From contig NW_026515454.1 in the NCBI RefSeq assembly GCF_014898815.1, positions 1,116,001-1,180,000 of the forward strand: a DNA stretch of 64,000 nt, read 5' to 3'. Made by a program: the position numbers and the translations under genes. Below, piece by piece: positions 13,452-25,177 of this stretch. Source of the DNA: Panonychus citri. Taxonomy: Eukaryota; Arthropoda; Arachnida; Trombidiformes; Tetranychidae. The notes beneath the pieces were generated by a model that worked only from the letters and a program-made list of their open reading frames with translations, was not told the origin of the DNA and searched no databases. Every line of letters starts with the position of its first letter. Within the stretch, counting starts at the first letter, position 1.

Positions 13452-16011
13452 TTAGACGTTCCTGTTAAGCGAGTGCCATTTAACAATCGGATTTGGACTC
13501 GATTTAATCATCTCAGTCCAATGAATTGCACCACCGGAAGAGTTACAATCGCCAAGACAAATTTTACCGAAATTGTGTCTCGTGTTCAGGCCAATTGAGG
13601 TTCGACCAACTAAGGTGATTACAATGTTCACATTGTCGATCGCAGTGTCTTTGATATGGACATGGAAACTGTCGTTAAACTCAATCGAGGAATAAGCTTT
13701 TCGTATTGGACTCTTTTTGCTTCCAATCCTTTTTTTGCCCAAAAACAGGGAAACTTTTGGATAAACTAAATGGAAGAAGAGGAAAAAAGCAATCAATTCC
13801 AAGTTCGATACCATGAAAAGTTCATTGGTTGTTACTGAAATTCATTCGGATATGGAGGTAGTTGATTTGTACTTCGATTTGTTGATTGTTCAGCTCAATC
13901 AAGATCACACAAAGTTTTCCTCCCTCATTAATTATTGATTCTAATCAATTACCGGTTAATATTAACACTCACCTGAGGTCACATCTTTAACGGCTAATCC
14001 TCGAGCCTTCATAACGATCAGTGTCAATGTCGCTTCAGAGGCTCGATAACATAACGAAACTTGTAATTCACCGGGTGAAGTTGCGGTTTTTTCCTGGAAT
14101 AATTAAAGAGAAACAATTGAAAAAAACCGAAACAATTAGTTGACATTATTATATAATCTAAACGTCAAGTCGACATTTAAATATTATTTATCTAATCGTC
14201 TACCTAGAAAATTTATTCGTCAACAAGATATTACAATTCTTGGTGTTGGAAACAATTTACTAATCAGCTTGTTAATTGTAATTCATGCGAACCTGAATAT
14301 TTGATTAATTGTCTATGGAAACCTAATAATAAATTGTTACCTTGCAATCGTTTCAATGATAAATTAACATTGACATTAATGAAACAATTTTTTCTCTCTC
14401 TCTCTGATCATCATTATAAACGTTAATTGTTTTCCCTCTGTTAATTAAATTTGTATATTAGATGCAGATTTAACTATTTATAAGGTTAACAATTAACCAT
14501 GAACCAGATTAACTTTCAAAGGTGAAATTGTTGATCAAAATTCAGAAGAGATGAAAAAGTTTACAATTAATCAATCATCTGATGTGGTTAATTTGGTTAA
14601 TTGGATTTACTTGATTGTTGGAAAATATTAATTTCCAATCAACTGATTGTTTACTTATGATGTTAGAGGGAAAGTTGATTCAGATTCTTTCAATGTAAAT
14701 GGTGACATTTAATTGCGTCGTTAATTGGGTTTCTATTGTTATGATTATTATTATTGTTCTTACCGTTGATAGAGTGCAAATTATTTCATCGGTGATTACG
14801 TCGGAACTGAGGCCATTTTGTATTCCCGATTGGGTCAAATTATAAACACATTGACCGATAAAATATTTCCTCGAGAATCGATCATTATCAACAATAGTGA
14901 TCTTTAATTGGATCTCATCTAAATTGTCCTTTCGAGCAGGGAAAACGAAAAGTTCATTGAAAACCGGATTACGGGTGTTCTTGTGGACTTTGGTCAAAAA
15001 TTTAGGATCATTAAAGGGTAATAGTGTTAATTTAGCTGATGGATTAAGGTGCGATCGTTTCTCACTATTGGGAAGATCAGAGGCCGAAAGTAAGGTTACC
15101 AATAATCGCTGTCGATTTAGATTATAGTGAAGGACGAAGACAACTCGACCGATCCATTTATCTGAACCTGAACCCGGAAGTGGTCCTGAGACTAGACCAT
15201 AATTACACATACCAGTTGCACCCTTTGAACCATAAAGGGGAGGTTGAATGTCGTATGGAGAGAGGGAATAGTTTTGTCCAGTGTTGTGCCGTTTTCGAGG
15301 TGATCTACCGGAAGTTGATGATAGATACTCTCGATCGGAACCTGAAGTGAAAGGAAGACAATCAGAATCTGTAAATGAATCATCGAAAGATGAACATGAT
15401 AAAGTTCCGGGTACAGTTATGGTTGGAACCACGAATTCAATTGAATGGGAAGGTTTTATTCCAAGGGCAAGGGTCGAACGAGAATTTGAACCAAAAGGTG
15501 AAAGTGATGCTTCCGGGGTCAAGTGTCGCAATTCACGTAGTTTACGATTACGTTTTCGGACTCGCTGATAAACGAGGGTAAAGAGAAGGACAATAATCAT
15601 AAATCCAGTTACCGATAAGATCCAAGCAGCGTAAGGGGAGGTTAACCATCGAGAAGAGGTCAAGTAAGTGACCGATGGAAAAGTGGACAAAGATGAGCCG
15701 ATTATCGTTGGATGAGCGCTACTATTGGTGTTCGGTGAGACCGATGGATGAGAAAGTGAGGAATCAATCGAAGAGACAACTTTACTATTAGCATTAGAAT
15801 CTAAAGATGAAGAGACAATCGATGATGAAGATGAAGATGAAGATGATGATGACATCGAAACATTTTCCGTCGCATCAGTTGCGACAAAATTAGAGGTCGA
15901 TATTGTCGCTACATTAGAATCAGTTGAAACGGAACCGGTACTTGAATCAATCGACGGGGGAGACTGATTCAGAATTGGAACTTGATTTGGTGATTGATCA
16001 ATTGGGTTCAT
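13452..16011 (-). CDS. Synaptotagmin-like membrane protein with two C2 domains lacking calcium ligands
   Basis: Three exons joining in phase: 14764-16011, 13973-14093 and 13452-13765, about 560 residues. ATG 16011 is used because the frame upstream offers only GTG. Residues 1 to about 120 are a Ser/Thr-rich ectodomain, followed by one membrane helix (about 127-148, WILSVTGFMIIVLLFTLVY) and a basic stop-transfer RVRKRNRK. C2A begins near GRVVFVLHYNLNRQRLLVTL and C2B at GELQVSLCYRASEATLTL. The protein ends IVKWHSLNRNV, like the WHxL tail of synaptotagmins. The loop-1 Asp of C2A is replaced (SHLNPSAKLTLLP where SDPYVKVYLLP is usual), and C2B lacks the usual GxSDPY segment (DVTS/VYPKVSL). This suggests calcium-independent membrane or SNARE binding, as in SYT12/14-type members. 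The exact orthologue is uncertain. Confidence 0.85.
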
Positions 16012-18574
16012 TATCACGAATTAATCAGATACATTTCTTGATGAATAATCAAATTGTTAATTGTCCGAAAAGAGTAAAATAAAAACTAAAAGTGATTCTT
16101 AATTAACAATTTATCGATTGATGTACAGATTGGGATGAATTATTGACACACCGGATATTGAACCTTATCCACTTCTTGACTTAATTGTTACAATTATTGA
16201 TTAAGGTCAAAATGAACAATCAATTTAACCAACACGTTCAAAAACAAAGTCTCAAACTGTTGATTGTATTAATTATATCAAAGGAAATTAAAACAATCTG
16301 GGAAAACTATCAGGTTCCAATGATAAACACTGAAAGTGAAAAGGTTTACCTGTTGTAATTGTGGGAGAGGATGAGAAAAGGAAGATAAAGAAAGAGGAGA
16401 AAGAGACAAATAAATACAATGGAGGTAATAAGCAGCTGAATTGTCATGAAAATCATCATGAAAAGAGAGAGAGAGAGAGAGAGAGTATTAAAAACGACTC
16501 ACTTTTTGTAATTCTCATCAGTGACATCAGCAAGATCCACAGTTCAATCAACATCGTCATTAATTGTTGTTTAATTAGATTGTTCAATTTACAATAACAT
16601 TAATCAAATCTTTTCCAATCCGCGAAAATGAATCAAATACTGAAACTCATACAATTTAGCAAAACAATTTAGTAATTATCAAGAATATCTTGGAAACCGT
16701 TTTAAATATTTACTATGAGAAAACATAAATTATTATTATTAAAAAGTTAACTCCAATCAACCAAAATCCTATCAATTGGTTTATAATCAATGTTAATTGT
16801 CAATAATTAAACGACATGAAAATTATTGTTTCCAATGACAATTAAAGTTATTACAACCAATCATTAATCAATTTTATTGTCATGTTATTTAATTAGAAGC
16901 AATATTTTTACAGCTTTTAATCAACTCTCTTAATCAATGTTAACAACAATTATTATCATATTGATTGTGTTAATAAAGCAACAATCAATAAATTACATCA
17001 ACCGGTAACCATCATTTTCAACAATTAAAACTGTGACCCTTTCGTTACCCTCATAATTAACTGATTAGTTAATCTAATCTTTGTCCTAAATACGTTCAAT
17101 TCCCATTGAAACAATTAATAAATCGCCACCGTGTCCTAAATTGTATAAACATAATCAATTGTATCATCTTGAGTTTAAATCACTGTAATAAGATGATCAG
17201 TAATCATAATTAATTGTTCACAAGGTGAGAGAGCATCAATTTGATTAAAGTAAAAGGTTGATAAACTGTTCCATTGGTTAATTACAATTAGTTGAACAAA
17301 AGACAATACACTCAATAAGGATAATTATATTAATTGTGATGGTAAATCAGATCATGAAATAATTAATTTGCTTTATATTCATATATATAAACTTGATTAC
17401 ATTTCAAAACAAGTTAAAAACATTTTTTTTTTCATTATTTTCTCAATTGTGATTAATTTAATTTTTTTTTCGTTGTTTGGTTGATAACAAATATCAAATC
17501 GTCCTTGATTGGCCCCATGCTTATTTGGTCGATATTGTAGAAATTGTAGTTAATTATAATTGTTAATTATCAATAAATTTGTTTTCCTCTTAATTTTTTC
17601 ATTATAATTGATTTTTTTTTTGCTTTTTCCATGTTATATTTGATAGAGAGAGAGAGAGACAGAATTGTAGTTGATGAAGAGATGAGTAAATGCAATTAAT
17701 TGTTGTCTCTTCTCACTCTATCTCTCTCTCTCTTAAGAATCGGGAATGAAATCAACAGTTTGTTGTGTTTTCTATTGTTGTTGTTGTTGTGTGATCATCT
17801 GGGTGAGTGTTTTGGTAATGATGATGATTAGTTGATTGATGAACTATGGGTGAAGATATGATGATCCATAAACGAGAGAACCTTTTTTTTTAACTTGTAT
17901 GTTTACATTTCCATGTATTATAATGTAAATGCTGGAGATTAAATTGAGCTGGAAGGGGAAAAATCAATTCGATTTAGGAACGAGAATTGTTTTTAGTTGC
18001 ACAGTGATTTTCATCCATCCGAAGTCAATGTTTCAGTTTTAATTTACTTTTCTCTTCGCTCCAAGATCTTTAAATTGTGATATAAATAGTAAACGAAAAT
18101 AGAATCCATCTTCTCAATCCAAAATCAAAAGGGAGAAAATTAAATGCCATCAAAATGTAAGTTTAATTATTGTTTCCATTGATTTTTCCTAATCCGTTCT
18201 TGTTTCATTTTCGCTTTTCTTTTTGGTAATAACAACCTGGTGAAAATTAACATTGAGAAAATACTGATGATCATTTTGGTGGTGGTGATGAAGATGATGA
18301 TGATGATATAAATAAACCAACGATAGGCATTAATAGTAATATCTTTTTTTTACATAAGGAGTTTTCAACCTCTGCTCTTGAGGTTATTATAAAGGTTGTT
18401 GTTTCAATAGATTGGGAGAGCTGAATAGATCACAGATAAATACAAAAAGATAGTCTCCTTAGCATGCAAAGTGTTGAAATTCATTCTGTTGAAAAAAAAA
18501 GGAAAATTCATCGTATTAGTTAATCGAATTGATATTAATGATTGGAATCAATTGTTTTTAGAACTTTAATTACC
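16012..18574. other. Intergenic AT-rich region with GA/CT microsatellites
   Basis: No convincing exon. GA runs lie at about 16463-16483 and 17646-17660, and a CT run at about 17718-17735. A TATA-like TGATATAAATAG near 18078, followed about 65 bp later by ATGCCATCAAAAT/gtaagt, could be a plus-strand first exon, but no second exon was found. Confidence 0.5.
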
Positions 18575-21500
18575 TTAAGAGCTGATTTTTCCAACCCACT
18601 TCTTCCATTTCGGACTCTTCTTTTTGGATTTCTAGAGAATAAGAGACAAAAGGTCAATATTAATAAGATTGGAACAATTAAGAGTATTCAATGATTAGAA
18701 TGAAAAAGATTCAGTGATTAATATGATGGAGAAATATTAGATTCATGAGAAAAGGCAACTTGGGATCTCGGGACAGATGAACCATTTGTAGAATCGAGAT
18801 AATTATCAAAGTTAATTATTTTTCCATAAAAAATAACTAACATTGATTATCAGTGATTTTTTAATTCATTTGTTTCTATCTTTGGTAATAATAATTTAAA
18901 TATAAATGTATCAAGAGAATTCAATTGATTATCATTGTCATTAGTTAATAATGATAATGATAATTGTTGTTGTTGTTGTTGTTCTGATGATGATGTTGAT
19001 GATGATGATGATGGATTAGCATGAGAAGGAGAGGATTGACTGACCTTGAGAGAAGTAGATGAAAGGTAGAAATGTTGATTGTTTATTTTATTGTTTTAAT
19101 TGATGGACAACATCGATTCCGAAATAACTGGGCCGCCGTTTAAAAGGTCGGAATAATATTTGATATCAACCGTGATTATAATTTAAGAAGAGGATGTTGT
19201 TTTCATATAGATGTTAACCTGACCTGAAGAGAAGTGAATGAAAACATAGTGTCACGGATTTTGTTTCAATTGGAATCATATTGGTAACAATTTGATTGAT
19301 AGATCATCATCAATGTATCATTAGTGAATCATTATTATTATGTTTACGTTTTTCTGCTTGTCATAATAATCAAAATTCACAAATTGTAAAAATATTATTA
19401 ATAAATATTAACATTATTAATTATATTTCTTGGTTTTATGTTGCATACCTGATTTACCTACTAATCCCTATTAATATATAAAGTAAATGTTATTAGTTGG
19501 CTTGTTACAAACAATCAATTAGTTGAAATCTTAATTTTAAAACAGATTTACTGTTAATAAGATTAATTATTATCATTATTTTGATATAATAACAACTGGA
19601 AAATTTTTAGATTGTTTTTTAATTACTTATCGATCAGTATATTGTTGGATTAAAACGATTGGGTTTTATATTGGAAACTGGATTAAAGTTATTTGGTTTC
19701 TATTTTACAATCAACTTAATTTGGTTAAGTTAACAAGTGGTAATTGTTAAAACATTGTGAATCTAAATTGTGGGATAGTAATTAGATTACAAACAAATAA
19801 ATTAGACTGACAGTAATTGTTGAGATATGTAGCAATTACAACTCTGAATTATTGATTGAGAAGAGACTTGAAAATTTACTAATACAAATTACAACATGCA
19901 AATCTAATTGAAAATTAATTTGTTGGTCAATCTCTTACCTCGAATCGTTTTTAATTGTTCCCAACCAAGTTTTAAGGATTAGTAAGGTTAGTAATTGGGT
20001 TGTTAAACATAATCACTTTTTCTCTCTCTCTTTTCTTTGTTAGTACCAAAGGGAAGGAGAGGGTTAGTTTAATTGTCAGGATTTGGAAGATTCGTTAATC
20101 ACCAGCAGCAGAGAACAACTTTCTAAATCGTTAACAGAATTAGTAACAATTTGGTAAAAAAATCAAGCTAAAATCAAAGGGCAATTACAAGAGCAGGTTA
20201 AAAGAAAGCTCATCTAAAAGGAGTAACACTTAAAAACTGACCAAGTGCAAGTGGAAATCATCTTACCTTTACCTTAATCTTAAAGAGGATTTTACTCACT
20301 GACCAATGGTCAGTTTGTAAGTGTTACTCTCTTTCAAATCTTTAATCCAAAGCAATTTAGCAATGATAACTAATAAAAAAATACTGATTATGAAATCAAT
20401 TTTTGACTTGAATCAATCAAAAAGTTACTTAATACCTAAGCAAGAAAGTTAAGATAAACAGAGAGACATTGAAATTATCAAGAAAAACATTAAATTGTAA
20501 AACAAACATAATTGATTGATTGATTGGATTGGATTTGATTTGATTCATCTAAAGATAACTGATAATGTTAAGCATGGAAAGTTGTTTGTACATGATCAAG
20601 TCACACTTAGAACACACTATCAATCACTAATAGGTAACATGTAAATATGCAAGAGATAATAAATTAGATTGAGTGAGAAAATTGTATAATTACAATTATA
20701 ATCTCAAAATGAAAGAAATTGAAAGTTTAAATTAACTATTGGCCACAAATAGTCCCAAAAGCCACGAGAGCAAGAAGATAGAGAGCAAAAAGATGGAGAG
20801 TAGGAAGATAATATCCAACAATAGCGCAATCGTTTTTAAATTAGATTAAAAATTAATCAAAATGATTAAAACTTTTGTGTTTTAACAATTGATATTATAA
20901 AACGCAGACATTTATCTCATGTTGTCATATCTTTTAAGATGAATAATAATATAGCAAAGTAGAGATCAAGTCGCAAGTTTAATTGTTACTATTATTATTA
21001 GAAAATGATACTTACCTCATCATTATTCATATCGGTTTCTTCATTAGCATCATCACCACCGACACCAACACCAACACCACCGCCTCCCATTTTACCGTTT
21101 GTTTCCTCTTTGCCATTTTCTTGAGTGGGTATCTCTTCATGTATCACCTCCACTACTTTACTTTTAATGTTACTATTACTATTATTATCATCTAATTTTG
21201 CTTGAAGCTCATCATTTTTGGCTTGAAGTTGTTTAATAGTCTCTTTCAGATTATCCACTTGGGAGAGTTTACTTTCAAGAGCGCTTTTATCAACCTCCAA
21301 TTTAGTGGTTAACTCTTGTAGTCGTTGACACTCTTTCGTTGCACTTGTTGATTGTTCAAATGCCTCTTTTGATTTTTGCTCTAACTCCTTTAGGTAATCA
21401 TCCTGTTTGAAGAAGATGAATAAAAAAAAAGAAAATAGGTAACAATTAAAAATTTAGGTAAATTGGTACAAATTGGTAAGAGTTAATTGTTGGCTACTTA

Positions 21501-23957
21501 CTGTTTTACTTAGAGCATCTTTAAATTTATCAGCCTCTGCTTGAGCTTTTTCTAGTTTCTCTTGTTCCAATTTTAAATTACCTTTTAGAGAAGATATTTC
21601 TTTCTCTAATAATTCATTCTGTGAATTATCCTCTTTCTGTTTTCGCAGGTCACATACTTCGAGGGTTAATTTGTCCACAATATTAATAATATTTTCATCT
21701 TCTTGTTGGTTAAATGAGTGTAATGATTTTCGTAATTGTTTCATCTCATCTTCAAGTGATAATTTAACTTTACTTAAATCAGCAATTTGATTCTTTAAGC
21801 TCTCTTTGTCTGTGTTCACTTTTTCCAATTCTTTTTTGAGCTGCTCCTCAAAAGATGCTTGTGATTTAGTAAAAGCTTCATTAACTTTAACTTGACTCTC
21901 TTTCTTTACTTGTTCCAATTCCTCTTTAATTGTATCAACAGTCTTATTAACTCGGTTTAGCTCTTCCTCCATTTTTCCTCTTGTATTGTTTAAGTTATTA
22001 ATCTCATCTTTGAGACGAGAGATGATACCATCTTTCTCTTCATCTGATGAAGCCTTGTTATTTGAAGCTTCTTGTAGACGATCCTTTTCACGTTCCAATT
22101 CACGAATTTTATCTCGTAGATTATTTAATTCATCTTCACTTTTTTTCTCCATCATTTGTTTCTCCTGTTCAATTTGTTTACATTTATCGACAGATGATTT
22201 GTAATCATCTAATAGAGCAGCTTTACTCGAATCATGTTGCCTTAATTGTTCAAGTAATTCATTTAGTTTCTTTTTAAGGGAATACTCCTCATTCTGTTTA
22301 GATGTGGATAGAGTTTGAATTTGTTCTGATAGTTTATCGATGTTACGAAGAAGCTCATCGTTGGTCTGTTGAATAGCTTGCGAATGATGTTCAGTTTGAG
22401 CTAATTCAGCTCTCAATCGATCAATCTCATTGTGAAGTAAAGGAATATTTTCCAGATTAGCTTTTTGGGCATCCATTTGTTGTAGGGCAAGTTGTAGGTT
22501 AACGTTTTCTTTTTCCATCCTTTGCATTGCCATATGACGATTTTGAAGGTCAGCATCGTGATCTTTCAATTTGTTTTGTAAAATTTTAACCTCTAACCTT
22601 TGCTGTTCAATAACCTGTTGTAAAGAGTTTCTCAAATTATTCATCTCGGTTCCATGTTGAGATAATTTCTCTTTGGTCATAGCATGAGTACTTTTCTCAC
22701 GTTCCAAATCTAAACGAATCTCCTTCATACGAGTTCGGGTTGCTTGAAGATTCTGTGATAATGTGGCAACTTCTTGTTCTTTTTCATGTAATTGTTCTTT
22801 AACAGCTTCCATTGGATCATGTTTCTAGATTATGAAGATTGGTGATGATAGAGAGAGAGAGAAGAAAAAAGATAAGAGAAAGGGAACACACACCAACCAT
22901 TAAAAGTTAATTATAATTCAAATTGATAAACACGTAAAGTGTTTGTTTGTGTAACCTTTGGGTTTCTCACACATACCTTTTTCCATTGGTTTGATCCATC
23001 AGTTTGTCGACTAAGTAGAACATTGATCAAAAGTTGAATTTCCTCAGCATCAAATGGATGATTGCTAACCTGATCAATCAGTTTTTTAGTGGACAAACCA
23101 GAGTCTAAAACATCTAAACGGTGAACAATTAGAAAAGAAGTAGAGAAAGAAAAAAGTTGATCAGTTGAGAGTTGTAGAGGAAAAAAATTATTCAGATTGT
23201 TTAAGAGAACATTCAACTTACCAGAACCATTCTTGTGAGAGCCTTTAGATTTTGAGGTGGGTCTATTCTTCCCCCCTGCTGATGCTGATGCTGCTGCTCC
23301 TCCTCCTCCTGATCCACCGGTAGCTGAGGAAACATTTCCACCGGCAACAGAGCCACTGACCGTTGCAAGAGAAGCTACAACAATGGGTTCACTGACAGTA
23401 CTAGTTTCGGCTTTGGTAACACCAACAGATGATCCAGTTGATGTACCTTTTGAGTGTGGTGGATTGGTTGGACCTCGGGCAGGTAAACCCTCAGCACCAC
23501 CAACAGATTTCAATGATTCAGTTTTATCAATCGATTTAGTAACCAATTTATTAGCAGCAGTTTTATTTGCTACCTTATTAACCGGTACTGGTGCGGGGAT
23601 ATTAACTGAAGATCCTAAGATAGTACCAGAAACAGTATCGGCAACAGCAACTGTGACAGGTAAGGTAACAGGGGCAGTGACAGGACCACTGACATTACTT
23701 TTTACGTCATCATTTTTTTTCTTCTTCTTCTCTTTATCCTTATCCTTTTTATCTTTCTTTGATTTGGAATCATTTTTCTTACCACCACCACCACCGCCTT
23801 TACTTTCACCAAAATTTAATAAGGTTTGTTTCCTTTCTTCAATTGCTTCATCATAAGTTTTCTCCTTTATAATAAAAACAGAACCAAGGTAGACAAATGC
23901 AGCTGAGACAAGGGCCACGGAGACACAAACTGATGCAGTTAAAAGATCAACTTCCAT
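18575..23957 (-). CDS. Ribosome-binding protein 1 (p180)/kinectin-like ER coiled-coil protein
   Basis: Five exons in phase: 23222-23957, 22977-23113, 21502-22824, 21016-21402 and a proposed last exon 18575-18631; about 879 residues. The N-terminus has one membrane helix (about 7-30) followed by IIKEKTYDEAIEERKQ, which matches the p180/kinectin pattern (MKETSYEEAL). A Lys-rich cytosolic stretch and a Val/Thr/Pro- and Gly/Ala/Ser-rich linker follow. Exon 2 gives a small helical region, DVLDSGLSTKKLIDQV. The third exon begins KHDPMEAVKEQLHEKEQEV, as in the p180 coiled coil, and the heptad-like coiled coil runs for some 570 residues. Family role: type of ER membrane protein that binds ribosomes or microtubules/kinesin. 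The last exon is the weakest part: it is 2.4 kb away and adds only a Lys/Trp tail, KSKKKSPKWKKWVGKISS. It transcribes divergently from P450-1. Confidence 0.85.
18632..21015 (-). other. Proposed long last intron of the p180/kinectin-like gene
   Basis: AT-rich, with no other exon seen. If the proposed terminal exon is wrong, this is intergenic 3' flank. It contains a TTG/GAT microsatellite at about 18964-19014 and an inverted repeat at 20221-20329. Confidence 0.5.
20221..20329. repeat. Small inverted-repeat element (hairpin or MITE-like)
   Basis: A 23-bp left arm at 20221-20243 (GAGTAACACTTAAAAACTGA then CCA) and a right arm at 20307-20329 are reverse complements with one mismatch. About 63 bp separate them. 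The inner edge of the right arm also forms a short palindrome, ACTGACCAATGGTCAGT. Either a miniature inverted-repeat transposon or a transcribed hairpin is possible. Confidence 0.6.
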
Positions 23958-25177
23958 ATTTGTTATATTCTATTTTCTTTTTTTTTTTTTAGAAGAAAAT
24001 TATTTTCTCTTTCAATGGTAAGAGAAAAGAAATTAAAACAACAACAAGACAAAGACACTGTCAACAATTAACAGAACACAAATAAATGAGAAAACACCGA
24101 ATCAATTAATCAATAATTTAGAATAATATTACTTTACCAAAGAGTAATTAATTAGATGATGAGGATGATGATAGTAGATGAACAATCTGAGTATTGACTG
24201 AATGTAATTCAGAGGAAACAGAAATAAAAGTAACAGTTAAAAGAGAAGAATGTGAAAGTGGCTCCATCTCTTGTTCGAAATTTTGTTCTTTTGCCGGAAA
24301 GTTTACCGGTTATTCGGGTGGAGAAACCGGTAACTTTTGGCTAATCAACAGCTGAGAAAATTTAATTTAATTTCTTTGATTGTGGTTAATTAGTTCTCGT
24401 CTGATTTTCACCTTTGTTTTATTTAATTGTTTTACTTTAATTGTGTGGGTTTAGGGGGTTCAAGTCTGTTTTCTAGTAATTGTTTTCTTTTTCCAAAAGA
24501 AATTATCATTACTAGTGATGAATTAAAATTCTGTTCTCTTTTTTTATTGATTGTGTTTTTTTCTACTTGTTTTAACTAATTAATATTTAGTTAATTGTTG
24601 AGCTGTTGTTACTTTTAATTCACCTGCAAGGAGAATTTATATCAAGTTACTGATTAACTTGATTTATTTTTAACCTGTTTTGTTGATTTGTAAAGTTTTT
24701 AATTCAACTGGTAAGTATTTTTTTTTTTGCTAATTGTTTTCATTAAAATCTTTGTCCAATGTAAATATTAGAATACATTTGGTTAATTTGTTTAAGGAAT
24801 TGTTTCTCTAATTGTTGTTGATGAAAATTCTAGAATTTTCATCCATGTTCAATTACATTGTTTCTACTTTGAATTGAATCAACAATCTTTACATTAACTG
24901 CTAACGAATCTTTAATTTTGTCTTGAGCTTCTATTCATTTACTCTTGAATAAAGATTCATTTGTCGATCTGATAACTCAATTAAAACGAGAAAGAGGAGA
25001 TTAAATGTTTATAGAAATAATTAATCAATGCCCTTGAATCCTTTTCTATTCAATTCTTTTTGTCTCTCAACGACATTTTAAATTTTTCTGTCCAGTGAAT
25101 TAGATTAACTAATTAGCTTCTTCAATTGTTTTCTAATTGTATTTTTGTTTCCTTGATTTCTTAGCTTCCAACAAGTC
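23958..25177. other. Divergent intergenic region between the p180-like gene and P450-1
   Basis: Contains both promoters by position. No exon seen. Two ACCGGTTA-type words lie at about 24306-24311 and 24325-24332. TTCTTAG just before the P450 ATG may be a 5'-UTR splice acceptor. Confidence 0.5.

Noticed and set aside
16361..16597. 78-codon plus-strand frame
   Set aside because: Arg/Glu/Lys repeats from a GA microsatellite; no homologue or splice context.
18078..18156. TATA-like box and ATGCCATCAAAAT/gtaagt as a new gene start
   Set aside because: The best acceptor downstream (about 18410) gives an immediate stop after four residues; no further exon found.
21986..23856. Plus-strand frames opposite the p180-like gene, including 199 codons at 23257-23856
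   Set aside because: Antisense shadows of the coiled-coil and Gly/Ala-rich exons; the minus-strand gene is supported by family motifs and phase.
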